DNA from: Planctomycetaceae bacterium
Lineage (GTDB): Bacteria; Planctomycetota; Planctomycetia; Planctomycetales; Planctomycetaceae
Direction of reading: 5' to 3'
Assembly (NCBI GenBank): GCA_041398825.1
Contig: JAWKTX010000018.1
Span: 54,879 to 118,878 of the forward strand
Length of the DNA stretch: 64,000 nucleotides
In this document: positions 9,001 to 17,469 of the stretch, in pieces
How the letters are laid out: the number at the start of each line of letters is the position of its first letter
Numbering within the stretch: the first letter of the stretch is position 1
Program-made: the position numbers and the translations under genes
Notes under the pieces: model-generated
Databases searched by the model: none
The model's input: the letters and a program-made list of their open reading frames with translations, nothing else
What the model was told of the DNA's origin: nothing

Positions 9001-10559
9001 ATCTTGCGTCTGCGGAAGTTCTTCTGTTGTCTGAGTCGACAACAGAAGAACCGCAGCATGAAGTCCGTCTGCGCCAACTTCGCTCCTGGCAACCCGCCCT
9101 GGAATCCATTCAGAAAGCGAACGGGTTTTCCGAGCAGAATCAACCCGAAGATCAATCGCGTCTGGCAAAATCTTCTCAGGTCACAATTGGTGAAACGCTG
9201 CAGTTTCGGACGACCGATGCGATCAGCACTGAGATCGACCAGTCTGTGGGGAGAGCGATGATTCATGGTAGCGTCGAGAACCCGTTTGACCTGCATCGAC
9301 GCTTTCTGTTCCGAGTCGATCAGTCACAGCTTGTTGTCTCTGGTTACGATCTTACAGATGGAAGCTGTACTGATCGCGTTCATCTTGACATGAAGTATCT
9401 GAGCAACGCCTGGAGCACCATATCTCCCCAGAATCCCTCCCTGATTGTTCTTTCAAGTCCCGATTCTGTGGCGGCGATCAGCGTTGTGCGTTCTGGTTCG
9501 GCGAAGCTGTTGTGGGATCGACCCATTGACGATCCCGTCCGAGCTTCCTCTCGAATTGAGATCGGTTCGATCGGCCGCGACCATTTGATTGTCCGCTCAG
9601 CCTCTCGATTGCATCGCCTGCACCCGCTGACAGGTCAGGTTCTCTGGAGCAACGCGTGCCCTCATTTTGATGGTGGACGGTACATGTTCCGAAATGAACA
9701 GATTCTGGGCGATGAAGCCACGACACTTGTCGGCTCGACAGGCGATCGACTTCTAAAACGATACTCAACCGTCGACGGTCGGAGACTTACACCGCTGAAG
9801 CTGGATGCCATTGAATTCGAAGGCAGCCTTGTCCTTGGCGGACGGATGCTGTGCCGTCGCGATGGTAGTCACCTTGCACTCATTGATATCACGACACAGC
9901 AGGATCTGTTCACGGATCACTCGATTGGTGTCTATGAGACACTTGAACCCGTGATTCGCGCGATTGATCGAAAACGCGCTGTCGCGGTCAGTAATCAGCA
10001 GGAGCTGCTGCTGATTGATGTCGAAAAGGCGCAATTGCTGCATCGCATTCCATTCGGTGGCCTGGTGAATACGCGATACATCTTTGGAATGACCGCCTTT
10101 CGGCGAAGCGGACGCCTGTTCGTTTGTATTAACGACGAGCAGGAAATAAATCAGCGATTTACCGCGGCCGGACGCCTGGATGATCTTCGTTTGCAATCCG
10201 GGACATTGATGTGCATTGATGAAACCACCGGCCGTGTCCTTTGGCATCGCCGAGTCGACCCCTGCGTTGCACCATCAACGCATGATGATCGGTGTCCGTA
10301 TTTCGTCATGTGGACCTATATGCAGGGCCCACTGCCGGCTTTCAATCAGGGATTTCGAAGCAGACGTATCGAAAGGAAGATGAGACTGCAGGTCGTCAGT
10401 ATGGAAACCGGGGAATTGCTGGCCGAAGATGCCACGCTGTATCCGGCCAATCCAATTCGCGCCACGTGGGAAGATGACCTGAAACTGCTGAAACTGTACT
10501 GCTCCGAATCCATTCTTACGGTTGCAACGAACTCAATCGATGCCCCGGGCTTTCAGTAA
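6045..10559 (+). CDS. Giant secreted PQQ-type beta-propeller (BamB-like WD40) repeat protein
   Basis: 1504 residues with a signal peptide (HFAILLFAASMFG, cleavage probably near ALA/VAAQ). Many copies of the PQQ/quinoprotein blade motif follow the form x-LD-x-x-TG-x-x-x-W: LAALDRSTGEVLWSVRC, CVERTTGELIWQQPL, SCVNVADGHLLWQAP, SLDLQSGMEVWTAEV, RLHPLTGQVLWSNAC, CIDETTGRVLWHRRV and others. At least two propellers flank a helical, TPR-like middle region (roughly residues 780-1010). No quinone-enzyme catalytic set is visible, so it is more likely a scaffold or binding protein of the cell envelope than a dehydrogenase. The stop codon overlaps the start of the next gene by one base (TAATG), so the two are translationally coupled. 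Confidence 0.85.
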   Translation: MNRLFRTSRHFAILLFAASMFGRQELCAVAAQLEEMKFEEPTAAAHPHGDLQTLSELLVIARDRDRQLQVLEENLQANGNNSTGGADRPFLGPDSLSIDSETGEIKGHYAWQVRLLRNASPSVRQAWDRRWSTNASVALNQAVARRDAGAILSVARSYPLTSAGFEAAQLLMALLIEKGQVQQASILLRTCESVYGAIPPFERRMAALRRAMQEVMRRHGNGSAYGQRYANAELFPTVSETDSPPWPEPVWTWRGDNLLSSVPGISSGTHVSFCNWQPIISGDRVLVRSPKKLAALDRSTGEVLWSVRCDVQSENTEMTTRSRPRLSIDETIHFDDPLMSRAAFGNFTCDGQFVYFIDGFDASNRRDQYSNSPRNADPFGQLRLQLGGQQRLQLINPGGQDFPSDLNKRRGMGIRLVAVQLDAEQRSNPIAWILGDQSFRYRFDSGGTEHPGEGDLREKVEDDRRDAVQATGTEDVHSGTATNPFDGHSFLSSPVGYESRLFLLSTLNANQLLSCVERTTGELIWQQPLVYHESEPLAGVTDMSAAQTASSLHTWNDDVVCSLWNGIIVSCRQSDGALNWATCVVNDDLGIAATRQRLLDADQDSGIGFFSTLHGDLMVASSPGSALVSCVNVADGHLLWQAPRTNSQTKGADDHYVAGITDGNVVLVGSQHCRSLDLQSGMEVWTAEVIPSTGRAWCTGDLCLIPESNGRIAQVRVSDGTVYRCDPRVLPGGLPHISGTVTGDDQYVYVSDTVQVSAFLRNDVLLQRMEKREAAQPTLTDFLKYARSLVLGDKTHEAIRLAIRTLDSQPSAQPEESQQRVREALETFAAELILSTAYESFVNRDSTSGQTDLAVDEVIGYLDWLRHVRLARQHSVLFHLLAVAYGVEELDLSRMQKNGRWFRDNVTMTESWQISPMLVANAIEGDLFRQQQEATFKSLARSRQSSVGLPVTPADISVASTMLADDADAAEEVRESLADRMLLRGDLASAEVLLLSESTTEEPQHEVRLRQLRSWQPALESIQKANGFSEQNQPEDQSRLAKSSQVTIGETLQFRTTDAISTEIDQSVGRAMIHGSVENPFDLHRRFLFRVDQSQLVVSGYDLTDGSCTDRVHLDMKYLSNAWSTISPQNPSLIVLSSPDSVAAISVVRSGSAKLLWDRPIDDPVRASSRIEIGSIGRDHLIVRSASRLHRLHPLTGQVLWSNACPHFDGGRYMFRNEQILGDEATTLVGSTGDRLLKRYSTVDGRRLTPLKLDAIEFEGSLVLGGRMLCRRDGSHLALIDITTQQDLFTDHSIGVYETLEPVIRAIDRKRAVAVSNQQELLLIDVEKAQLLHRIPFGGLVNTRYIFGMTAFRRSGRLFVCINDEQEINQRFTAAGRLDDLRLQSGTLMCIDETTGRVLWHRRVDPCVAPSTHDDRCPYFVMWTYMQGPLPAFNQGFRSRRIERKMRLQVVSMETGELLAEDATLYPANPIRATWEDDLKLLKLYCSESILTVATNSIDAPGFQ

Positions 10560-11557
10560 TGATGGATGACGGAGATCAGACGCCCTGCGATGACAGAGCC
10601 CGCCGAAACGATCGAATTCAGATCATTCGAGTCGATCACCTGATGACCACTCTGGCTCGGCTCCGTGGGATCTCAACACCGATTGGCACAGACTTTTCCG
10701 GTCTGATTGCTTTGCAGGATGGACGCCCTTCCATTGCGGTCGGCTACAGTTTTGAACCTGACAATACACTTTCGCTGACACTCCCGATCTGGCTGAACAA
10801 CCACGCCGTGTCCGAACTGAAGGAGCTTATCGGCGAGTGCATCCGAATGGCTTCGGAAGCGGGGCTCAAGGGTGCCCACTGCCTTGCGCCGATTTCTGAA
10901 TCGTTTCAAATCGAGACGCTCCGTCTTGCCGGATTCAGAAAGGCTGCAACAGTTGTTTCCGTCGCGCGACGTCCTGTTGGAATCCAGTTGAACCACCTCC
11001 AGAACCGGGGTGAAAGAGAAACAGATTCAGAGATTGAATGGAACGCTCAACCGCTGTCCCCAAAGATGTTTGCCCAACGAAGCGACGATATTGTTGCGGC
11101 TCTTGAAGAAATCCTGTCAAACTCAACAGACCTTCTTCAAATCCCTCGCCCGTCGCCGGATGAACTGGAAGCGGTGTGGGGACAGAAAAATGGAATCGTG
11201 GTCACCGGATGCATCGGCAATCACGTTTGTGCTATCGCCTGTGTTTCGCTTAACAACGACCAGTCGTATCTTCGCGGAGAATCGGGCGGAAATACTTTTC
11301 CGGCGCCCTTTGCCTGTATTGAGTACATCGGCGTTGTTCCCAAATACCGTCGTCGAAGACTGGGAAGAAGACTGCTGGAAGAATGCGACCGCGTATTTGG
11401 TGACTGGATTTCAGAGAACAAATTCGGTTTGCATGTTGGCTCGACGATGGCATTTGTGGACTCTTCCAACGAACCCGCCATGCAGTTCTACGCGCGGTGT
11501 GGATTCGTGTCTGTGAATTCTTACAGTTTGTTGTTCATGGACGCTGAAGTGGGATAG
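10559..11557 (+). CDS. GNAT-family N-acetyltransferase
   Basis: 332 residues. The start codon shares one base with the preceding stop (TAATG). The C-terminal half carries the acetyl-CoA binding signature: a beta strand AFACIEYIGVVPKYRRRRLGR, with R-R-x-L-G-R followed by the helix RLLEECDRVF, then LHVGSTMAFVDSSNEPAMQFYARCGF, which is the typical last part of a GNAT fold. The N-terminal half (HCLAPISESFQIETLRLAGFRK) resembles a second, degenerate acetyltransferase module. The substrate is unknown. Tight coupling to the giant beta-propeller gene suggests a shared process but does not identify it. Confidence 0.83.
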   Translation: MMDDGDQTPCDDRARRNDRIQIIRVDHLMTTLARLRGISTPIGTDFSGLIALQDGRPSIAVGYSFEPDNTLSLTLPIWLNNHAVSELKELIGECIRMASEAGLKGAHCLAPISESFQIETLRLAGFRKAATVVSVARRPVGIQLNHLQNRGERETDSEIEWNAQPLSPKMFAQRSDDIVAALEEILSNSTDLLQIPRPSPDELEAVWGQKNGIVVTGCIGNHVCAIACVSLNNDQSYLRGESGGNTFPAPFACIEYIGVVPKYRRRRLGRRLLEECDRVFGDWISENKFGLHVGSTMAFVDSSNEPAMQFYARCGFVSVNSYSLLFMDAEVG

Positions 11558-11614
11558 CATAGACCACAAGTTACCTGATCGCCTGTTTGTGGCACCGAAG
11601 ACAGATTGAAACGA

Positions 11615-13045
11615 ATGACCAATCCATCCCTTTTCCCCTGTGGCAGACTGAGTGTCGTTCCGAATCGCCGAGAGATGCTGCGTCGATCCGGCTGTGGTCT
11701 GGGAATGCTCGCGCTGGCAGATCTGCTCGGTGGTTCGGCAAAGGCAGAACAGTCTCAGGAAGCCGTCGGCAGTCCGCTACAGCCACGCGAGCCGCATTTC
11801 ACACCGCAGGCAAAAGCGATTATCTGGCTGTTTATGGAAGGCGCGCCGAGTGCAGTCGACTTGTTTGATCCAAAACCGGAACTCACAAAGAACGACGGCA
11901 AACGCGTTGATATCAAAGTGTTCTTCGGTGATCCCGGGCCGCTGATGAAATCGCCATTTCGATTTGATCAATATGGTCAGTCCGGGCAGTGGGTCTGCGA
12001 ACACTACAGCAACGTTGCCAGACATGTGGACGACATCGCATTTATTAAATCCTGCTACAGCGAATCGGACAATCATGTTCCGGCGCTGTATCAGATCAAC
12101 ACAGGGATTCCCCGCCCCGGGTTCCCATCTGCCGGTTCGTGGATGACCTACGGCCTTGGCAGTGAAAATCAGAATCTTCCGGGTTATGTCGTACTGGAAA
12201 ACCGTCAGGGCGTGAAGGGGGGGCCTCTTAACTGGGGCAGTGGTTTTCTTCCCTCCAGTTATCAGGGCACTCTGTTTCGATCGCAGGGTTCACCAGTGCT
12301 GAATCTGAAACGGCCTGCCGACATCACTGGTTCTGACCAGCGGCGACAGCTCGACCTGATGCGGGAATTCAATCAGAAGCATTTGCAGCACCTTCCGCAC
12401 GAACGAGATCTGCAGGCACGCATCGAGTCTTTCGAACTTGCATTCCGAATGCAGTCTGAGGCAATGGATGCCGTTGATCTGACGAAGGAAACGGCGGAAA
12501 CGCAGGAATTATACGGTTTGAATCAGGACCATTCGCGCTACTATGGAAGGAAGTGCCTGATCGCACGGCGACTGATTGAACGCGGTGTGAGGTTTATCCA
12601 GGTCTACAGCGACGGCGAATGGGATGCTCACAACAAGCTCACTCAAAACCATATCGGCCATTGCCGCGAAACCGATGTTCCGATCGCTGGTTTGCTGACG
12701 GATCTCAAACAGAGAGGTCTTTGGGACGACGTCCTGGTGATATGGGGCGGTGAATTCGGACGGATGCCAGTTTCACAAAGCGGCGATGGCCGTGATCACA
12801 ATCCCAACGGCTTTCTCACATGGATGGCGGGAGCCGGAATTAAAGGCGGAGTCAGCTACGGTGAGACGGACGAAATTGGCTACAAAGCCGAGGTGAATCC
12901 GGTGAGCGTTCATGACCTGCACGCGACAATGCTGCATCTGATGGGAATGGATCACAAGCGACTTACCTGGTTCCACAATGGACGAAACTATCGACTGACC
13001 GATGTCGCTGGAAACGTCCTTCAACCAATTCTCCGATCCACTTAA
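11615..13045 (+). CDS. DUF1501 (sulfatase-like, alkaline-phosphatase fold) exported protein
   Basis: About 476 residues from the ATG at 11615; a TTG at 11606 is in frame. The N-terminus contains a twin-arginine-like leader (NRREMLRRSG then CGLGMLALADLLGG), typical of planctomycete DUF1501 proteins. Conserved family blocks follow: AIIWLFMEGAPSAVDLFDPK, FEHYSNVARHVDDIAFIKS (approximate form in the sequence: CEHYSNVARHVDDIAF), NHVPALYQINTG, HNKLTQNHIGHCRETD, VIWGGEFGRMP and GRDHNPNGFLTWMAG. The His/Asp residues in the last blocks mimic phosphatase/sulfatase metal ligands. In planctomycetes these genes often accompany DUF1549/DUF1553 cytochrome-type partners; none is adjacent here. The enzymatic role is not established. 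Confidence 0.92.
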   Translation: MTNPSLFPCGRLSVVPNRREMLRRSGCGLGMLALADLLGGSAKAEQSQEAVGSPLQPREPHFTPQAKAIIWLFMEGAPSAVDLFDPKPELTKNDGKRVDIKVFFGDPGPLMKSPFRFDQYGQSGQWVCEHYSNVARHVDDIAFIKSCYSESDNHVPALYQINTGIPRPGFPSAGSWMTYGLGSENQNLPGYVVLENRQGVKGGPLNWGSGFLPSSYQGTLFRSQGSPVLNLKRPADITGSDQRRQLDLMREFNQKHLQHLPHERDLQARIESFELAFRMQSEAMDAVDLTKETAETQELYGLNQDHSRYYGRKCLIARRLIERGVRFIQVYSDGEWDAHNKLTQNHIGHCRETDVPIAGLLTDLKQRGLWDDVLVIWGGEFGRMPVSQSGDGRDHNPNGFLTWMAGAGIKGGVSYGETDEIGYKAEVNPVSVHDLHATMLHLMGMDHKRLTWFHNGRNYRLTDVAGNVLQPILRST

Positions 13046-13276
13046 TGAATCTGTTCCGATGATGTTGCGGAAAGCCATCCACTCGTAAGACCAGGCAAAT
13101 GCGCCGGGCATCTTGCCAATTCGGCTCTGGCCGCATTTCATTTCGGTCAGAGCAAGGAGGGCCCGTGACTTTGTGGACAGGATGTATCACGAAGTCTGTT
13201 GCAGCTTCCAGACGTTGAAACTGCGTTGCGGCTGCGGCGAACAGTCCGTGAAAATTCGCGGGAACCACGCTGTCGA

Positions 13277-14590
13277 TCAGCGAGCCATCAGCAGAGCAAT
13301 CGTGACGAATGGATCCCGGATATGTTCGATGATGGCTCCGGACGTGGGGCGGGCGGTGTCAGACAACCAGAATCGCCCCGAAGCCTCATCGACGTGGGCC
13401 GTCATGTGAGTTGTTCGCGAATGAGAGTTTCTGTTGATCATCGCTGCCATTTCAGACAATTCGAGTTCACGGCCGGATGGAGTAGTCACACGAAAATGAC
13501 GATCATCTTCATCAATCATCAGTCTCCATGCCTTTGGTTCCGTTAAGCGTTTGTCATCATAATTCCTGACAACCACAGGTAGTGTTGTTTCCTCTGCCAG
13601 CCAGTGGGCCCGGTTGACAATGATCGGGTCGTCAGACAGCACCTGAAGAGGAGTTGAGGTGGCCGGCACCGCCTTCGCAGGAAACCAGCGTCGTACCCAT
13701 TGACGATAATGCGTTTCGCAATCCACAACGTTGTGATGGCCTGATGTACGGACAGATCTCCCCTGCAACTGGTAATTCAGTGATTCCGGAATCTCAAGAA
13801 TCAGTTGCTGCCGCGGTGCAGCAGACATTCGACGTGGAATCAGTAAGTTCGCCAGTGAATTATCAGGTTCCGGAGCCGACGCAAGGTGACCAGCCTCATC
13901 CGTTTCGTGCCGCAGCACGCGAACAGTGATTCCATGGTCCTTCCACACAACCGGAAGTGGATCTCCGTGCGAATCGAAAGCGTCCAGCCCGGTGTAATCC
14001 GGCCCAAAACCAGAACCTGTTACGAAGATTGCCCCGGCGGCAGCTCGCTGCTGGCGGAGTGTTTCGCAGACCGAAGCCGGGGTGCATCGACCCGCATCGA
14101 TGATATCCAGACCGACTTCACGAAGTATTGCGGTTACCCCCACAAAAATGTCGGGAGAGGACGCTCGGTTGTCGTAACCGACGATGACGAATGCGCTGGC
14201 CGCGAACTCCGGGGGGAAGTCCTTTTCGGCATCACTGGATCGGGCGGGCTGCTGGGAAGAGGACACAGGGCCGCCGTTCGCGTCGGCCGTTGTCAACGAT
14301 TCGGCTAGGACACGAACGATAGGAGCGATCGATTGTCGGGTGAGCTGGTTCAGGTACTGACCGCGAATGCCGTTCTCAGTCCGAATGATTCCCGTGGTTC
14401 TCTGAACTCGCACAAAGTGGTTTGTGCGCGTCGTGGAGCCGGAGATCCCCTCATGGTCCGAGCGGGCGTCGCAGAGATCGCATCCCCGCCACCCTGCCGA
14501 TAGTCTGGCCAGATGGATCGCACGACCGATTGAATCGCCGTTGGGGCAGTTGTATGTCCGATTACCATCGATCGCAGACATGCACCACAT
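13277..14590 (-). CDS. Degenerate phosphohexomutase (PGM/PMM-like) protein
   Basis: 437 residues; the true start may be a few codons in, at MSAIDGNRTYN. It begins with a Cys/His-containing segment (GDSIGRAIHLARL, GWRGCDLCDARSDHEG). A segment like domain I of phosphoglucomutase/phosphomannomutase follows: TENGIRGQYLNQLT (cf. family GIRG), VIVGYDNRASSPDIFVGV (cf. VGRDxRxSS) and AIFVTGSGFGPDYTGLDAFD. The last aligns with the catalytic TASHNP..NG loop, but the phosphoserine motif is gone: T-G-S-G-F-G replaces T-A-S-H-N-P. Domains II and III are hard to recognise. The product is probably a non-catalytic relative with a binding or regulatory role, but this rests on motif reading only. It ends 30 bp before the GH10-like gene on the same strand. 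Confidence 0.65.
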   Translation of the reverse strand: MWCMSAIDGNRTYNCPNGDSIGRAIHLARLSAGWRGCDLCDARSDHEGISGSTTRTNHFVRVQRTTGIIRTENGIRGQYLNQLTRQSIAPIVRVLAESLTTADANGGPVSSSQQPARSSDAEKDFPPEFAASAFVIVGYDNRASSPDIFVGVTAILREVGLDIIDAGRCTPASVCETLRQQRAAAGAIFVTGSGFGPDYTGLDAFDSHGDPLPVVWKDHGITVRVLRHETDEAGHLASAPEPDNSLANLLIPRRMSAAPRQQLILEIPESLNYQLQGRSVRTSGHHNVVDCETHYRQWVRRWFPAKAVPATSTPLQVLSDDPIIVNRAHWLAEETTLPVVVRNYDDKRLTEPKAWRLMIDEDDRHFRVTTPSGRELELSEMAAMINRNSHSRTTHMTAHVDEASGRFWLSDTARPTSGAIIEHIRDPFVTIALLMAR

Positions 14591-14619
14591 CCTTGTCGTT
14601 ATCTCAGGAGTCGGTCCGA

Positions 14620-16054
14620 CTAAACGCCCCAGTGTGAGCGTCGAGCCTCTTGCAGCATTTCAAGACTCGGCCGATTCGATCCGTCCTTTCGTTTGAGACC
14701 TGTTTGGCCATCATCAGAATCCCAGTCTCGCCAGTTGAGGTAGTAGACTCCGGCAACGCGATCCTTGGACAGGCTCATCAGCAACGCCGCCTGTAGCCAT
14801 TCGGCCTGTTCCGATTCGAAATCGGGGTCATCGCCTTCAAAGCTTCGAGGAACCGTCAGCATGACGTTGATCGGAAGCTGCAATGCCGCCCAGTGGTCCA
14901 GCAGTTGAGAGAAGCTCAGACTATCACGTGGCAGTGTCTTTCGAGGCGAATCCTGAATCCGAACGTCCAGGTTGATCTCTGCCAGGTTTACACCGCACCG
15001 CCGCAGAGTGTCGGCGAACTGTATCGGTGACAGCCGGTTGCGTGTCTGACTCAGGTACTCTCCCCACGGCTGAATGATGCGCAGGCTGATTTGGACATGT
15101 TCATCCACCTGACGTGCTGCTTCGACGGCTCGCACGACCATATTCAATCGTTGTTCTTCATTGAGCTGGCCGACTCCACCACAATTTGCTCCCGCGACAA
15201 CTTCCCAGTGGCGGATGCGCCCCACATATCGGCCAACGACAGTTTCGACATAGTCGGAGGTGAAGCTCTGAAGATTCACGAGATCGCCGCTCCAGGATTC
15301 GAGCCATCCGGGAAACTTCGGCGTCGACAAATCCACGAGCGGGCCTCCCATAATCGACATGCGATGTTCCAGTGCCCATTCGACAAGTGCGTCGGTATGG
15401 TCCCAGGTATAGGTCCCGTCACTGGGCTCCAGCTGAGCCCATGGCGTGTCCACCAGTACCGCATTGAACGCCTGCAGAAAAGCCTCCTCATCTTCCGGCA
15501 CTCGGTCCAGATGGCAACCGAGAAAGACGGGCAGATGGCCCGACCTGGATTTCCGGAATGTCAGCCGCTGTTCGGTGTAATGTCGACATAACAAAACGAC
15601 CGCTTTTGCGGACATGTCCATCGAAAGCAGGGCTGCCGCTCCTGATGTTTCGGGAGCTTCCGTTCGCAGAACCGCGCTTCGAAATGACCGGTGGGCCTCG
15701 TGCATTAACCGATCGAGCTCTTTTGATGTCTGCAACCCGGACGTGGTCCAGGTGAAGTACTGATTGCGAAGCCGGGACAGCTGCCCCCGCAAGTTCCACT
15801 TCCAGGTCGTAGGGGCTTGACTGTTCTCGCAGACTGGTCGACTGGACAACCTGAATGTTGCCATCGAAGCCAGGCCAGGGAAGGCGAAGTTGACCGCTTT
15901 CCGGCTGCGATCGTTCACAGCGTAACGTGTGGCCGAGCAGAGTCGCCTGGGCAGGTAAGACGCGTCCATCGTACATCAGGAAGTCGATCACAGACAGATC
16001 TGACCCGCGCAGCAGCAGGTCAGGTCTGGCGACGCGAAATGTCATCACCCCCAT
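14620..16054 (-). pseudogene. GH10-like TIM-barrel protein, apparently frameshifted
   Basis: Two frames together encode one protein of about 477 residues. The first part, from the ATG at 16054 (AAGGA upstream at suitable spacing), reads MGVMTFRVARPDLLL through SSPYDLEVELA. The continuation is in another frame, starting near RGQLSRLRNQYFTW. The switch falls at a run of five C (15784-15788 on the plus strand), where one base too many, or two too few, breaks the frame. The body looks like a glycoside-hydrolase-10 barrel (VDTPWAQLEPSDGTYTWDH, RIRHWEVVAGANCGG, RIIQPWGEYLSQT, AEINLDV). The acid/base Glu expected after WEVV is replaced by AGAN, so even the intact protein may not be a xylanase. The break could be real or a homopolymer sequencing error. 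Confidence 0.7.
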
Positions 16055-16305
16055 GAACTATCCTTCATCCGGGCTCTTGCCCTTCTCTCCGCAGTGCTTT
16101 GTGTTGCTCCCAACCCGTCATCAGTGTCGCTTCCTTTTTTCGACAGCGGGAAGTCTACGATGATGTTGACCAATTGTTCAAACGGTTCCGGGGGTCTAGA
16201 ATCGCAACTCATGCGAGTCCGCTCAGAAAGCCGATTGGGGCGATGAATCGGTCGCCAGATCGACCCCTCTCCTGCCATTGCGCCTTTTCCTCCGGAATAT
16301 TGTTG

Positions 16306-17184
16306 ATGACGAACGTCCTGTTGCAGAGTGAATTGCCCGGAATTCCAGTGCGCCGAGGGAAAGTACGCGATGTGTACGACTTTGGTGATCAGCTGCTTTT
16401 TGTTGCGACCGACCGAATCAGTGCGTTCGACTACATTCTGCCCAATGGCATCCCCCGCAAAGGTGAGGTGCTCACCCGAATCAGCCGGTTTTGGTTCGAT
16501 TTGCTGAATGTTCCGAATCACTACGTATCTGACGACCTCCAGTCCCTTCCACTGCCCGAGGGGGTTGATGCGTCGACTCTGGCCGGACGAAGTATGATCG
16601 TCCGGAAAACGGACGTCGTGCCGATCGAATGCGTCGTGCGAGGATATTTATCCGGGTCCGGATGGAAGGAATATCAAAAGCAGGGGACAGTTTGTGAACA
16701 GAATCTGATTCCCGGATTGCTGGAAAGCAGCCAGTTGCCCGAACCTGTTTTCACGCCAGCCACCAAAGCCGAATCCGGGCATGACGAGAACATCAGTTTT
16801 GATCGAATGCAGTCCATCGTTGGGGCGGACCTTGCCAATCGATTGAGGGAATTAAGCCTGCAGATCTACGAAAAAGGCGCTCAACACGCGATAAGTCGAG
16901 GCATCATCATTGCGGATACCAAGTTTGAATTCGGGCTGCTGGACGGCGAGATCATACTGATCGACGAAGTTATGACGCCCGATAGCTCCCGGTTCTGGCC
17001 TCAGGAGTCGTGGCAACCTGGAATCAATCCGCCGTCGTTCGATAAGCAGTTTGTCCGCAACTGGCTGGAACAGTCAGGCTGGGACAAGAATAGTCCTCCA
17101 CCGTCGCTGCCGGAGGATGTCATTACCCGAACCGCCGAAAAATACGCAGAGGCCTTCGAGAAGATTACAGGCACGGCATTCTGA
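16306..17184 (+). CDS. purC: Phosphoribosylaminoimidazole-succinocarboxamide synthase (SAICAR synthase)
   Basis: Catalyses the ATP-dependent ligation of aspartate to CAIR in purine synthesis. The start is the ATG at 16306 (MTNVLLQSELPGIP), since the family's first conserved block RRGKVRDVYDFGDQLLFVATDRISAFD follows directly. Further motifs are PIECVVRGYLSGSGWKEY, TPATKAESGHDENISF, GIIIADTKFEFG and LIDEVMTPDSSRFWP. At 292 residues it is the longer form found in many bacteria with eukaryote-like PurC. The gene is divergent from the GH10-like gene with ~250 bp between them. purF is also in the window, 42 kb away, so purine genes are scattered rather than in one operon. A 17-bp tandem duplication spans its stop codon. 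Confidence 0.96.
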   Translation: MTNVLLQSELPGIPVRRGKVRDVYDFGDQLLFVATDRISAFDYILPNGIPRKGEVLTRISRFWFDLLNVPNHYVSDDLQSLPLPEGVDASTLAGRSMIVRKTDVVPIECVVRGYLSGSGWKEYQKQGTVCEQNLIPGLLESSQLPEPVFTPATKAESGHDENISFDRMQSIVGADLANRLRELSLQIYEKGAQHAISRGIIIADTKFEFGLLDGEIILIDEVMTPDSSRFWPQESWQPGINPPSFDKQFVRNWLEQSGWDKNSPPPSLPEDVITRTAEKYAEAFEKITGTAF

Positions 17185-17200
17185 CAGGTACGGCATTCTG
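17167..17200. repeat. 17-bp tandem duplication over the purC stop codon
   Basis: Two adjacent copies of ACAGGYACGGCATTCTG (17167-17183 and 17184-17200) differ at one base. The first copy encodes the last residues of PurC; the purC TGA stop (17182-17184) straddles the junction of the two copies. Confidence 0.85.
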
Positions 17201-17469
17201 GCAGAGAGCCATCCTGACGACGACGGTTTCGTCTCGGCAGCGTATTGAATACAGGGCGTCGAATACTGCTGCGAACGGCTCGATCCGTTTGATGCAGCAC
17301 GTCCGTCGAAAACGGTGGCGGTAATGCCGCAGGGGGGATGCTGAGAAATTCAACGTCTTCGCATGACGTCCGGCGGATTGACAATCAACCGAACGCCACG
17401 TAGCTTCCCTTTTCAACGCACTGTTGTTCCTCCACCCTATTCATTTCACATCCACTGGAGATCACGATC

